Notes: a model not told the origin generated them from the letters alone. Counted from the stretch's first letter, positions 1 to 6,165 are shown. The stretch: DNA of 7,920 bases from Candidatus Troglogloeales bacterium (GCA_005239595.1 SBBT01000230.1:1-7920); one strand, 5' to 3'. Made by a program: numbers and translations.

Positions 1-384
1 AAGGTTGCTGAAGAGATGGCGGTAAAATCAGGCGGCCGGATGATTTCAATGGCGGGGAAGGCGACCCTCCGGCAGACGATGGCGCTGATTAAGCACTGTT
101 CTTTATTCATCAGTGTGGACAGCGGACCGATGCACGTGGCGCAGGCATTGGGTGTGCCAACCGTTGCCCTGTTTGGTCCTTCGGATCCGAAGAGAACCGG
201 GCCGCTTCGGTCTCCGGCTGCTATCCTCTATCATAAATGGGAGTGTAGCCCTTGTGAGTGGCGTCCCTGTCCTTATCAGGTTGCCTGTATGGATTCTATC
301 AGCGTGGTTGACGTGATGAAGGCGGCAGAATCCCTTCTATGGGAGGCTAAATCCGGCCGTCCATCTGTTGAGGTGTCCGGATGA
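1..384 (+). CDS. Glycosyltransferase family 9 (heptosyltransferase-like), C-terminal part
   Basis: GT9 enzymes transfer heptose from ADP-heptose onto the LPS inner core at the cytoplasmic face of the inner membrane. Only the C-terminal 127 codons are visible, and the frame is open from base 1. The family signature is clear: a Rossmann-type nucleotide-sugar-binding segment with SVDSGPMHVAQALGVP (visible residues 38-53), followed by ALFGPSDP. After it comes a Cys cluster of the CX2CX4CX5C type (C82, C85, C90, C96), seen in many WaaF/WaaQ-like members. The TGA stop overlaps the ATG of the next glycosyltransferase (ATGA, 381-384), so the two are translationally coupled. The ATG at base 16 is internal, not the true start. 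The family call is firm. Which heptose or acceptor is used cannot be told from this fragment. Confidence 0.93.
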   Translation, partial: KVAEEMAVKSGGRMISMAGKATLRQTMALIKHCSLFISVDSGPMHVAQALGVPTVALFGPSDPKRTGPLRSPAAILYHKWECSPCEWRPCPYQVACMDSISVVDVMKAAESLLWEAKSGRPSVEVSG

Positions 385-1547
385 AGGTGGCAATTGTCCG
401 CCAACGGTACGTCGCCCACGGAGGGGCGGAGCAGTTTATATCGCGTTTCGTGGGTGAGTTGGTTCGGCAGGGCCATGAGGCCCATATTTTTACGCATCGG
501 TGGATATCGGGTCAGGAAACGCTGCCAGGCGTGGTATTCCATCGCGTTTTTCTTCTGCCGGGGGGGGCGTTCTTCCGTTTGGTGAGTTTCGCCGTCTTTT
601 CTCACCTTGCGATTCGTAGGGAGGATTTTGACATCGTTCACAGTTTTGAGCGAATCCTGACAGCAGATATCTATCGGGCTGGTGATGGTTGTCACCGGGA
701 GTGGTTGAACCAACGGAGAAAGATACTCTCTCTTTGGGGCAAGATGCGCAGCTGGCTTAACCCCTTCCATTGGGCGACGCTCCTGATTGAGAAACAGATC
801 TATACCAGCAGAAAAACCCGAATGATTATTGCCAACTCCCAGCGTGGCAAGGAGGAGATTATCCGGCACTATAAGACGTCGCCGGAGAAAATTGAGGTTG
901 TCTATAATGGGGTAGACCTTCAGCGATTTCACCCTGACAATTTCGGGCGTTATCGAGATGAAACAAGACGCCAATGGGGAATCGACGATAAAGATTTCGT
1001 CGTGCTTTTTGCCGGTTCCGGATTTGAAAGAAAGGGGCTTTCCGCGTTAATCCAGGCGGCAGGTCTATTGAGACGGCGTTATCTGCTCTCTCCATTTAAA
1101 GTGGTCATTGCGGGTCGGGGGAGGCGGGAGCGCTCCTTAAAATTGGCCAAAAAGGAAGGAATCGCGGGTGAGCTCCTGTTTATTGGAGCGCAGAGAAACA
1201 TGGAGCAGGTTTATGCGGCAGGAGATGTTTTTGTCTTGCCCACATTGTATGATCCTTTCGCCAATGTCTGCCTGGAGGCGATGGCCTCTGGACTTGCAGT
1301 CATTACCACCAGGATCAATGGGGCCTCGGAGCTGATGACCGGGCCGTTAGCCCCGTTTGTGATCGTGGAGGCGTACGATATAGAGAGAATCGCGGATTTA
1401 ATGTTCCAACTCTCTGATCCTTCGTTTCGCGCTCAAATCGGGCAACGATCGCGTGAGGTCGCAGAGCGTTTTCCGGAAGAGGGACAATTTGAAAAAATCT
1501 TTTCTCTCTATACGAGGGTCAGGAAAAATAAGGCTATCCAACTATAA
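381..1547 (+). CDS. Glycosyltransferase family 4, WaaG/RfaG-like
   Basis: A 388-residue retaining GT-B enzyme that probably adds a hexose to LPS core or a related surface glycan in the cytoplasm. The N-terminal domain opens with MKVAIVRQRY and the glycine-rich HGGAEQF (13-19). The RAGDGCHREWL segment (99-109) is typical of WaaG-like enzymes. The C-terminal donor-binding domain begins near VVYNGVD (173-179) and contains FAGSGFERKGL (210-220). It carries the catalytic EX7E-type motif with Asp in place of the first Glu (DPFANVCLE, D291 and E299), then MASGLAVITT and NGASEL. Length is close to that of E. coli WaaG (about 374). The start overlaps the upstream stop by 4 bp. A G8 homopolymer at 560-567 (codons 60-63) is a potential frameshift site. 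Donor and acceptor cannot be assigned. Confidence 0.93.
   Translation: MKVAIVRQRYVAHGGAEQFISRFVGELVRQGHEAHIFTHRWISGQETLPGVVFHRVFLLPGGAFFRLVSFAVFSHLAIRREDFDIVHSFERILTADIYRAGDGCHREWLNQRRKILSLWGKMRSWLNPFHWATLLIEKQIYTSRKTRMIIANSQRGKEEIIRHYKTSPEKIEVVYNGVDLQRFHPDNFGRYRDETRRQWGIDDKDFVVLFAGSGFERKGLSALIQAAGLLRRRYLLSPFKVVIAGRGRRERSLKLAKKEGIAGELLFIGAQRNMEQVYAAGDVFVLPTLYDPFANVCLEAMASGLAVITTRINGASELMTGPLAPFVIVEAYDIERIADLMFQLSDPSFRAQIGQRSREVAERFPEEGQFEKIFSLYTRVRKNKAIQL
560..567 (+). repeat. G8 homopolymer inside the GT4 gene
   Basis: Eight consecutive G residues span the codons for Pro60, Gly61, Gly62 and Ala63 of the glycosyltransferase (CCG GGG GGG GCG). Such tracts are prone to slipped-strand errors, and a one-base change here would truncate the protein early. 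Here the frame is intact. Confidence 0.9.
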
Positions 1548-1561
1548 GGTAAGGAGTTTTT

Positions 1562-2728
1562 ATGAAAGTCCCCTTGCTAGATTTGTCAGCGCATCATATG
1601 CCCATTCAACAGGAAATATTGAAGGCGGTTGAAGCGGTTTTCAAAAGCCAGGTCTTTATTCTGGGTACAGAGGTCGAGAAGTTGGAAAAAAACATTGCGG
1701 CTTATTGCCGAACGACCCATGCCATCGGCGTTTCATCAGGGACGGACGCCTTGTTGGTGTCGTTAATGGCGCTGGAGATCGGGCCCGGCGACGAGGTGAT
1801 TACCTCTCCATATTCTTTCTTCGCGACTGCGGGGGCGATTACCCGTGTCGGGGCGACGCCTGTTTTTGTCGATATTGATCCTGCGACGTACAATATCAAT
1901 CCCGGCCTGATTGAACAGGCCACCACTCCCAGGACAAAGGCGATCATCCCTGTTCACCTGTATGGCCAGTGCGCAGACATGGGACCGATTCTTGAAATTG
2001 CCAGAAAACATTCACTGGCGGTTATTGAAGATGCCGCTCAGGCCATTGGGGCGGAATATTCAGATGGAGAACGCGCAGGAAGCATGGGGGCGGTCGGTTG
2101 TTTTTCCTTTTTTCCGACCAAAAATCTGGGGGCGTTAGGAGATGGGGGAATGGTGGTTACCCATGACCCGGATATTGCCGAAAGGGTCCGAGTTTTAAGG
2201 GTGCATGGTTCTGAATCAAAGTATTACCACAAGCGGGTGGGGGGGAATTTCAGGCTGGATGCTATTCAGGCCGCGGTTTTAAATGTCAAGTTGGCTTACC
2301 TGGACCAATGGACGAGGCAACGGCAGGAAAACGCGCAGGAGTATCTGCTTCTCTTCAAAGAGAGTGGCCTAATTGAAAACCAAAGGGTTATCCTCCCAAA
2401 GATGGTCTATGAGTTTGTCGTTCCGTATTACCATATCTATAATCAGTTTGTGATACGTGTTTTGGATCAAGATGCTCTGAATCGGGATGCTCTGAATCGG
2501 GATTCTCTGCGTGCGTACCTACAACAAGCCGGGATCGGGACGGAGGTGTATTATCCTGTTCCCCTTCATTTACAGGAATGTTTTCACACCCTTGGCTATA
2601 AAGAGGGGGACTTTCCTTGCGCCGAAAGTGCCGCCCGGGAGACACTCGCCCTACCGATCTTCCCCGGGCTTTCAAGGGCGCAGCAATGGTATGTGGTGAA
2701 AACGATCCAGTCATTCTACGGAAGTTAG
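1562..2728 (+). CDS. DegT/DnrJ/EryC1/StrS family sugar aminotransferase
   Basis: A 388-residue PLP-dependent aminotransferase that converts a nucleotide-linked keto sugar to an amino sugar in the cytoplasm, normally with glutamate as donor. The family signatures appear in order: SGTDAL (59-64) near the phosphate site, GPGDEVI (74-80), VDIDPATYNI (103-112), HLYGQCADM (132-140), EDAAQ with D157 to pair with the pyridine nitrogen, and SFFPTKNLG with the PLP lysine at K187. HKRVGGNFRLDAIQAA (223-238) follows. From memory it resembles WbpE, which makes the 3-amino group of UDP-2,3-diacetamido sugars, but the substrate is unproven. The start has a good AAGGAG (1551-1556) 5 bp upstream, 14 bp after the GT4 stop. 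A 15-bp tandem duplication near codon 304 adds residues just before a conserved RAYLQQAGIGTEVYYP segment. A G7 run lies at 2239-2245. Confidence 0.95.
   Translation: MKVPLLDLSAHHMPIQQEILKAVEAVFKSQVFILGTEVEKLEKNIAAYCRTTHAIGVSSGTDALLVSLMALEIGPGDEVITSPYSFFATAGAITRVGATPVFVDIDPATYNINPGLIEQATTPRTKAIIPVHLYGQCADMGPILEIARKHSLAVIEDAAQAIGAEYSDGERAGSMGAVGCFSFFPTKNLGALGDGGMVVTHDPDIAERVRVLRVHGSESKYYHKRVGGNFRLDAIQAAVLNVKLAYLDQWTRQRQENAQEYLLLFKESGLIENQRVILPKMVYEFVVPYYHIYNQFVIRVLDQDALNRDALNRDSLRAYLQQAGIGTEVYYPVPLHLQECFHTLGYKEGDFPCAESAARETLALPIFPGLSRAQQWYVVKTIQSFYGS
2471..2509 (+). repeat. 15-bp tandem repeat within the aminotransferase
   Basis: The unit GATGCTCTGAATCGG occurs perfectly twice (2471-2485 and 2486-2500). 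A partial, slightly diverged third copy follows (GATTCTCTG, 2501-2509). It encodes DALNR DALNR DSLR at residues 304-317. The repeat is in frame and sits at the junction before the C-terminal small domain, so it lengthens a surface loop or helix start rather than breaking the gene. Confidence 0.93.
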
Positions 2729-2754
2729 TGTCCTCCGAGTTAGAAAGGAGCGTC

Positions 2755-2973
2755 TTGATTTGGAATAAAGATCACAAACGGTTCTACCTGCCTGATTGCG
2801 ACCGACCTCCATTGACCGTTTCACTGCGCCGTATCATCGAGGAGGCGATCGGGAGCAATATGACGTGGGTCTATATGAAGGTTTGCGATAACGGATGGCT
2901 TCCTCTTCCAGATTCTGTCCATCCCGTCAGAGAATACCAGATCGAGGCCGTTTTATGTAAGAGGGACGATTGA
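2755..2973 (+). CDS. Small protein of unknown function in the LPS operon
   Basis: I do not recognise this 72-residue protein. It is soluble-looking, with no signal peptide or membrane segment, and rich in aromatic and charged residues (WNKDHKRFYLP near the start, a predicted helix at SLRRIIEEAIG, then TWVYMKVCDNGWLPLP). I chose the TTG at 2755 because AGAAAGGAG ends 4 bp upstream (2742-2750), which is the best ribosome-binding site in the region. The same frame is open further upstream: an ATG at 2686 lies inside the aminotransferase, and a GTG at 2728 overlaps its stop codon, so a longer form is possible. The TGA stop overlaps the TTG start of the ligase gene, which supports translation. Its place between a sugar aminotransferase and an O-antigen ligase suggests a glycan-related role, but that is inference only. 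Confidence 0.6.
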   Translation: MIWNKDHKRFYLPDCDRPPLTVSLRRIIEEAIGSNMTWVYMKVCDNGWLPLPDSVHPVREYQIEAVLCKRDD

Positions 2974-4205
2974 GTCTGCCCACCTTCTGGAATCAACCCT
3001 CTTTGAGGGGAAGAGAGTTTTGGATTGAGACATTGGATCGGATGATCTGCTACCTTCTGATGATGGAGGTGGTCATTCTTCCTTGGGAGAAGCGATGGTT
3101 CCTTCACTGGATGGGAATTGGATTGCTGGCACTCTGTTGGATAGGGAAAATGATCGCTGCCAGGAAGTGGGTATGGCAAAAAGTTCCTTTTGCTATTCCC
3201 ATTTTCCTCTTCGTGGTATGGGGTCTCTTTTCTTCTGTTTTATCTTCCCATCCCGGATACAGCCTTAGTGAGTTTTGGGAAGAGATGGTGACCTATTTTT
3301 TCTTTTTTTATCTGGTCGTAACGAATATCCGTGATATGGAAAAAATAAAAAGGATTTTATATGCCTTAATCATATCATCGTTTTTTATGAGCGCCTATGG
3401 AATCTATGAGTTTTTATCGTCAGCGGGGAGTTGGACAACGCGTGCCGTTCGGATTCATTCCCTTACATCGGATTATAACTATGCAAGTACCTATTTCGTT
3501 TTGGTGATACCGGTTATTTTATATGCCATTGTGATCAATTTCCATAAAACGTGGCGTTTTTATAGTTTATGTATCATATTGATCTTCAATCTCCTCGCGC
3601 TTTACTTCACGTTTACCCGTGCTGCATGGTTGGGGTTCTTGGTCTCCGTTATCGTGTTTGGTTTTATGTTCGACAGAAAAACGATGCGGCTCTCTTTGCT
3701 CTGTACGGTGTTCCTCGCGCTATTTCTTTTTTTTACACCGCAGGGGAGGACTTTCTATGGGAACATGGGGGGAGTCCATGGAAATCGCATGGCGGCATGG
3801 GAGTTTGGCCTTGACAAGATTGCCGAACATCCCTTTCTGGGGATCGGTTATGGGCGGGAAAACATGTGGCTGACCTTCCCCAACGAAGCGATCTATGCAA
3901 TGAATCTTACTCATTTACATAATACCTTTCTTGAAACAACGTTAGAGATGGGTATTCCCGGCGGCATTTTTCTGGCGGCGATTGTGGGTTCTCTCATTGT
4001 TGGTTTTGCCAAAGGGTACCGCCACGCAAATCATTATAACCATCAGCAGGATGCCTTGTTGATGATCATCATGCTGATGGTGGTTTCCGGGTATTTTATT
4101 CGGAACTGGTTTGACCATCTCTATGTGGATGCCCCTGCGGTTCTTTTCTGGGTGTTGATGGGAATGGGTGTTTCCCGCGCGCAGCAGATAGTGTTCCCAA
4201 AGTAG
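2970..4205 (+). CDS. O-antigen ligase/polymerase family (Wzy_C) membrane protein
   Basis: A 411-residue polytopic inner-membrane protein with about ten or more hydrophobic segments. Clear ones lie at about 25-62, 73-92, 107-119, 128-148, 172-190, 197-213, 218-234, 240-256, 329-347, 361-376 and 386-402. Wzy_C proteins join or polymerise undecaprenyl-linked O-antigen at the periplasmic face (WaaL, Wzy). The family pattern is present: FTFTRAAWLG with R217, then a large periplasmic loop (about 257-325) with MAAWEFGLDKIAEHPFLGIGYG (274-295) and the conserved THLHNTFLE (H315, H317). Sequence alone does not separate ligase from polymerase or from PglL-type O-oligosaccharyltransferase. The TTG start at 2970 overlaps the upstream TGA by 3 bp and has GAGGG 4 bp before it. 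A start at Met25 would still leave the hydrophobic core intact. It appears to be the last gene of the operon. Confidence 0.85.
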   Translation: MSLPTFWNQPSLRGREFWIETLDRMICYLLMMEVVILPWEKRWFLHWMGIGLLALCWIGKMIAARKWVWQKVPFAIPIFLFVVWGLFSSVLSSHPGYSLSEFWEEMVTYFFFFYLVVTNIRDMEKIKRILYALIISSFFMSAYGIYEFLSSAGSWTTRAVRIHSLTSDYNYASTYFVLVIPVILYAIVINFHKTWRFYSLCIILIFNLLALYFTFTRAAWLGFLVSVIVFGFMFDRKTMRLSLLCTVFLALFLFFTPQGRTFYGNMGGVHGNRMAAWEFGLDKIAEHPFLGIGYGRENMWLTFPNEAIYAMNLTHLHNTFLETTLEMGIPGGIFLAAIVGSLIVGFAKGYRHANHYNHQQDALLMIIMLMVVSGYFIRNWFDHLYVDAPAVLFWVLMGMGVSRAQQIVFPK

Positions 4206-4225
4206 GTTCCTATCGAAGATTATGT

Positions 4226-4272
4226 TTATTTGTTTTGAAACCTTATTTGTTTTGCTAACCTTATTTGTTTTT
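4226..4272 (+). repeat. Three AT-rich direct repeats upstream of a promoter
   Basis: TTATTTGTTTTG occurs at 4226-4237 and 4243-4254. A third copy with one change (TTATTTGTTTTT) lies at 4261-4272. Spacing is 17 and 18 bp start to start, and the last copy ends 4 bp before the -35 box. The positions suit either a set of binding sites for a regulator or an UP-element-like AT-rich region. The bound factor is unknown. Confidence 0.85.
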
Positions 4273-4276
4273 TCTG

Positions 4277-4305
4277 TTGACAAGGTAAATCTTACATGCT
4301 AAAGT
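4277..4305 (+). promoter_or_regulatory. Sigma70-type promoter for the exported-protein pair
   Basis: A perfect -35 box TTGACA (4277-4282) is followed after exactly 17 bp by TAAAGT (4300-4305), which matches 4 of 6 consensus bases. A TGC extended -10 element precedes it (4297-4299). Transcription would start near 4312, leaving a leader of about 130 nt before the ATG at 4444. The spacer contains the palindrome GTAAATCTTAC (4285-4295), which could be an operator. Confidence 0.75.
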
Positions 4306-4352
4306 CCCGCCCGTGCATCCCGTTCTTAGATATCCTTGAAGTAAGATTTTAC
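4285..4352. repeat. Inverted pair of GTAA..TTAC palindromes flanking the transcription start
   Basis: GTAAATCTTAC at 4285-4295 lies in the -35/-10 spacer. GTAAGATTTTAC at 4341-4352 lies about 30 bp into the leader. Each is palindromic in itself (GTAA, 3 or 4 bases, TTAC). The second is the reverse complement of the first apart from one extra A. A pair placed this way resembles operator sites around a promoter. Chance is not excluded because the elements are short and AT-rich. Confidence 0.5.
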
Positions 4353-4360
4353 TCGTGAGG

Positions 4361-4389
4361 CCCTTGACCTTATGGTTAAGGAGTAAGGG
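4361..4389 (+). promoter_or_regulatory. Leader hairpin in the 5' untranslated region
   Basis: CCCTT (4361-4365) pairs with AAGGG (4385-4389), and CCTTA (4368-4372) pairs with TAAGG (4377-4381) around a TGGT loop. Small internal bulges (GA and AGT) separate the two stems. No T-run follows, so it is not an ordinary terminator. It may stabilise the mRNA or bind a regulator. It matches no riboswitch class that I recognise. Confidence 0.5.
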
Positions 4390-4425
4390 AGTTCGGTAGG
4401 TCGTGGCTTTGACTTTAAAAAATAT

Positions 4426-4436
4426 GAGGGGGGGGG
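4426..4436 (+). promoter_or_regulatory. Ribosome-binding site made of a G9 tract
   Basis: GAGGGGGGGGG at 4426-4436 ends 7 bp before the ATG at 4444 and is the only Shine-Dalgarno-like sequence available. Nine consecutive G residues (4428-4436) form a slippage-prone tract. Length changes would alter the strength and spacing of the site rather than the reading frame. Confidence 0.65.
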
Positions 4437-4443
4437 TTCTGCC

Positions 4444-5277
4444 ATGGAAAAACGATTGTCTCTGTTAGTGGTTGCCTTGCTTTTGGCCTCTGTCCCATCT
4501 GGTGTTTTTGCACAAATGGTTCCTAAAACAAGAACGACCGCTGGTGCGCCGCCAATGCATATGCGGGCAGGGGAGGTTCTCCAACCTAACAATGCCGGAG
4601 GAACGCTGACGATTCCTGGGGCGGGTGGGGCGCATAGCAATGTGGCTTTTGTGGGAGTGGGCTATACAGATCCTCAAGCATATTCCAAAGACGATGATGC
4701 GGGTCTTGCTTTTGGATTTGGCGTTGGCAATCCGCAAGAGCTTGCCGGTCTGGAGATAGGCCTGTCCGTCAATGATGTCGATGACTTTGACAATGTGTCT
4801 TGGGGATTAAAAGTACACCGGTATATTGGGAATGGGACTACCGTTGCCATTGGGGGAGATTCCCTTTTTCCAGAGTCAGAGGCCGATTCGAATGAAACTT
4901 TTTATGCCGTTGCAACGCACGCCGTGCAACAGTATAAATCGATGACTCCAGGTAGGGCAAAGATGCAGGTGACCCTTGGAGTAGGGAGCGGACGGTTCAA
5001 ACATAAAAGCGGCTTGGATGCCTCCACCGGTAAGGGAGAGGATGGAACCTATCTTTTTGGCGGCGTGGCCTATGAAGTCTATGACGCGACCAATTTCGTC
5101 GTCGACTGGAATGGGATTAATTTAAATGCCGGTGTGGCGCTATCACCCTTCCAATGGGTTCCTGCTCTTGCGCATATTCCTTTTTCCCTCTCAGTCGGTG
5201 CAGCAGATTTAACTGATTATTCCGGAAATGACGTTCGATTCATTGTCTCTGCCGGAGTGGCCTATAAACTCTTTTAA
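4444..5277 (+). CDS. Exported probable beta-barrel outer-membrane protein, unknown function
   Basis: A 277-residue protein with a classical Sec signal peptide: MEKR, a hydrophobic core LLVVALLLASVPSG, and a likely cleavage site VFA|Q (23/24). The mature part begins with a Pro/Gly-rich stretch (25-66). Short alternating hydrophobic/polar strands separated by Gly/Asp turns follow, for example NVAFVGVGYT, AGLAFGFGVG, GLEIGLSVN, TTVAIGGDS, MQVTLGVGSG, TYLFGGVAY and DVRFIVSAGVAYKLF. The protein ends in Phe, the usual last residue of outer-membrane barrel proteins that BamA recognises. Its size would allow a barrel of roughly 8 to 12 strands. I recognise no named family. It is preceded by its own promoter and a long leader, and the next exported protein follows after 19 bp. 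A role in the envelope or in glycan export is possible given the neighbouring LPS genes, but nothing visible proves it. Confidence 0.75.
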   Translation: MEKRLSLLVVALLLASVPSGVFAQMVPKTRTTAGAPPMHMRAGEVLQPNNAGGTLTIPGAGGAHSNVAFVGVGYTDPQAYSKDDDAGLAFGFGVGNPQELAGLEIGLSVNDVDDFDNVSWGLKVHRYIGNGTTVAIGGDSLFPESEADSNETFYAVATHAVQQYKSMTPGRAKMQVTLGVGSGRFKHKSGLDASTGKGEDGTYLFGGVAYEVYDATNFVVDWNGINLNAGVALSPFQWVPALAHIPFSLSVGAADLTDYSGNDVRFIVSAGVAYKLF

Positions 5278-5296
5278 ACGATAAAGGGGATTTTCC

Positions 5297-5686
5297 ATGA
5301 AAAAAGAACTTTTAGGTTTTGCGCTGTTTTTAACGGCGATACAAAACCCCGTCGATGTCTTTTCACAGAACGCATCTAATAACCAGAGCAATGCGCTCAC
5401 CTCGGCGCTCTCATCTGCAGTAACATCTCAGGCGGCAAGTGTGGCGGCGGGGCCCGTCGTAACGCTTCCGGCGGCCATTTCAACAAGCATCACCGCGATA
5501 CGGAGCCAGATCCAGCAAATGCGGCAGACGGCCATTGGGTCGTCGGCTCGTGCCGAAATACGGCAGCAGATTCTGGCGAAGATTTCGGAACTTCGTGCAG
5601 CTGCAGCGTCGCCGGGGCTATCTACAGCTCAGAAACAGCAGGTGCAAAATGAGATACAGGCCTTGGAAACAGAGTTAAATCAGTAG
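5297..5686 (+). CDS. Small exported helical, Gln/Ala-rich protein
   Basis: A 129-residue protein of unknown function. The N-terminus reads MKKELLGFALFLTAIQNPVDVFSQ, a signal peptide with a short hydrophobic core and a likely cleavage near residue 24. A low-complexity Asn/Ser/Ala segment follows (25-60). The C-terminal half is strongly helical and Gln/Arg/Glu-rich, with a heptad-like pattern (about 66-128: AIRSQIQQMRQTA, RQQILAKISELRAAA, QKQQVQNEIQALETEL), so a coiled coil is likely. There are no cysteines and no lipobox. The start has AAGGGGA at 5284-5290, 6 bp upstream. It lies 19 bp after the barrel-like gene and before a strong terminator, so the two are probably co-transcribed. It may be periplasmic and assist the barrel protein, but that is inference. 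Confidence 0.7.
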   Translation: MKKELLGFALFLTAIQNPVDVFSQNASNNQSNALTSALSSAVTSQAASVAAGPVVTLPAAISTSITAIRSQIQQMRQTAIGSSARAEIRQQILAKISELRAAAASPGLSTAQKQQVQNEIQALETELNQ

Positions 5687-5698
5687 GGCCGATTTACC

Positions 5699-5754
5699 AC
5701 GCTGGCTAAGGAAGGCATTGCTTATGTCGCAATGCCTTCCTTGACGGCGTTTTT
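5699..5754 (+). terminator. Rho-independent terminator between convergent genes
   Basis: A perfect 14-bp stem, AAGGAAGGCATTGC (5708-5721) with GCAATGCCTTCCTT (5729-5742), encloses a 7-nt loop. An outer ACGC (5699-5702) can pair with GCGT (5747-5750), and the T5 run covers 5750-5754. It ends the exported-protein transcript. The left stem arm lies past the ferredoxin stop codon. The ferredoxin TAA sits in the loop, and the ferredoxin's last codons form the right arm. On the minus strand no T-run follows, so termination there is less certain. Confidence 0.75.
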
Positions 5755-6147
5755 GTTCCACGCCGGAATTTCGATAACTATGTCCATCGTCCCGTTTGGA
5801 ACGCACTGGCAGGCCAAACGGGATTGAAGCACACTCCCGGGCGCTTCTTCGAGTTCATCATACTCGTCATCTGTGGGCTCAGGGCAGGATTCCAGTCCTT
5901 TTTTTACAATCACATGACAAGTGGAACAGGCGCATACTCCGCCGCAGGCATGTTCGATATCGATACCGGAACCTAGCGCAGTATTGAGGATACTCCCTGG
6001 TAAACCTGTTTCACAATAGGGGATTTTGAGGGGATCTACTTCAACTTCGAATGTTTTATCATTTTCGAGAAAGTGATACGTGATTTTGTATCCTTTTTTT
6101 GGAAGTTCTATGTTTGCCTTTTCAATGTAAGGATTCGTTCCGCCCAT
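5722..6147 (-). CDS. fdx: Isc-type 2Fe-2S ferredoxin
   Basis: A 141-residue adrenodoxin-type ferredoxin, a cytoplasmic one-electron carrier that in the Isc system supplies electrons for Fe-S cluster assembly. The cluster ligands follow the family pattern EHACGGVCACSTCH: C68, C74 and C77 (CX5CX2C), with the fourth at C113 in SRLACQC. C72 is the extra non-ligand Cys also present in E. coli Fdx. The acidic partner-binding segment PEPTDDEYDELEEAPGSVLQSRL (90-112) and the ending IVIEIPAWNKNAVKEG match Fdx closely. It is longer than E. coli Fdx (111 residues) because of about 30 extra N-terminal residues. I chose the ATG at 6147 because the open frame further upstream runs into tRNA-Ala. It has no good Shine-Dalgarno, only AAGGG 13 bp upstream. 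No isc genes are visible nearby. It probably depends on the tRNA-Ala promoter. Confidence 0.93.
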   Translation of the reverse strand: MGGTNPYIEKANIELPKKGYKITYHFLENDKTFEVEVDPLKIPYCETGLPGSILNTALGSGIDIEHACGGVCACSTCHVIVKKGLESCPEPTDDEYDELEEAPGSVLQSRLACQCVPNGTMDIVIEIPAWNKNAVKEGIAT

Positions 6148-6165
6148 GACAGAGGAGATACCCTT

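Noticed and set aside
276..974. 232-codon minus-strand open frame
   Set aside because: It overlaps the well-supported GT9 and GT4 genes in antisense, shows no domain signature and has no ribosome-binding site. It is a shadow.
4205..4242. Terminator after the O-antigen ligase gene
   Set aside because: Only a weak GGTT/AACC pairing with a long loop is visible. The T-rich bases belong to the direct repeats, so I do not call it.
4364..4392. Second promoter beginning TTGACC at 4364
   Set aside because: No acceptable -10 box lies 16-18 bp downstream, and the bases are better explained by the leader hairpin.
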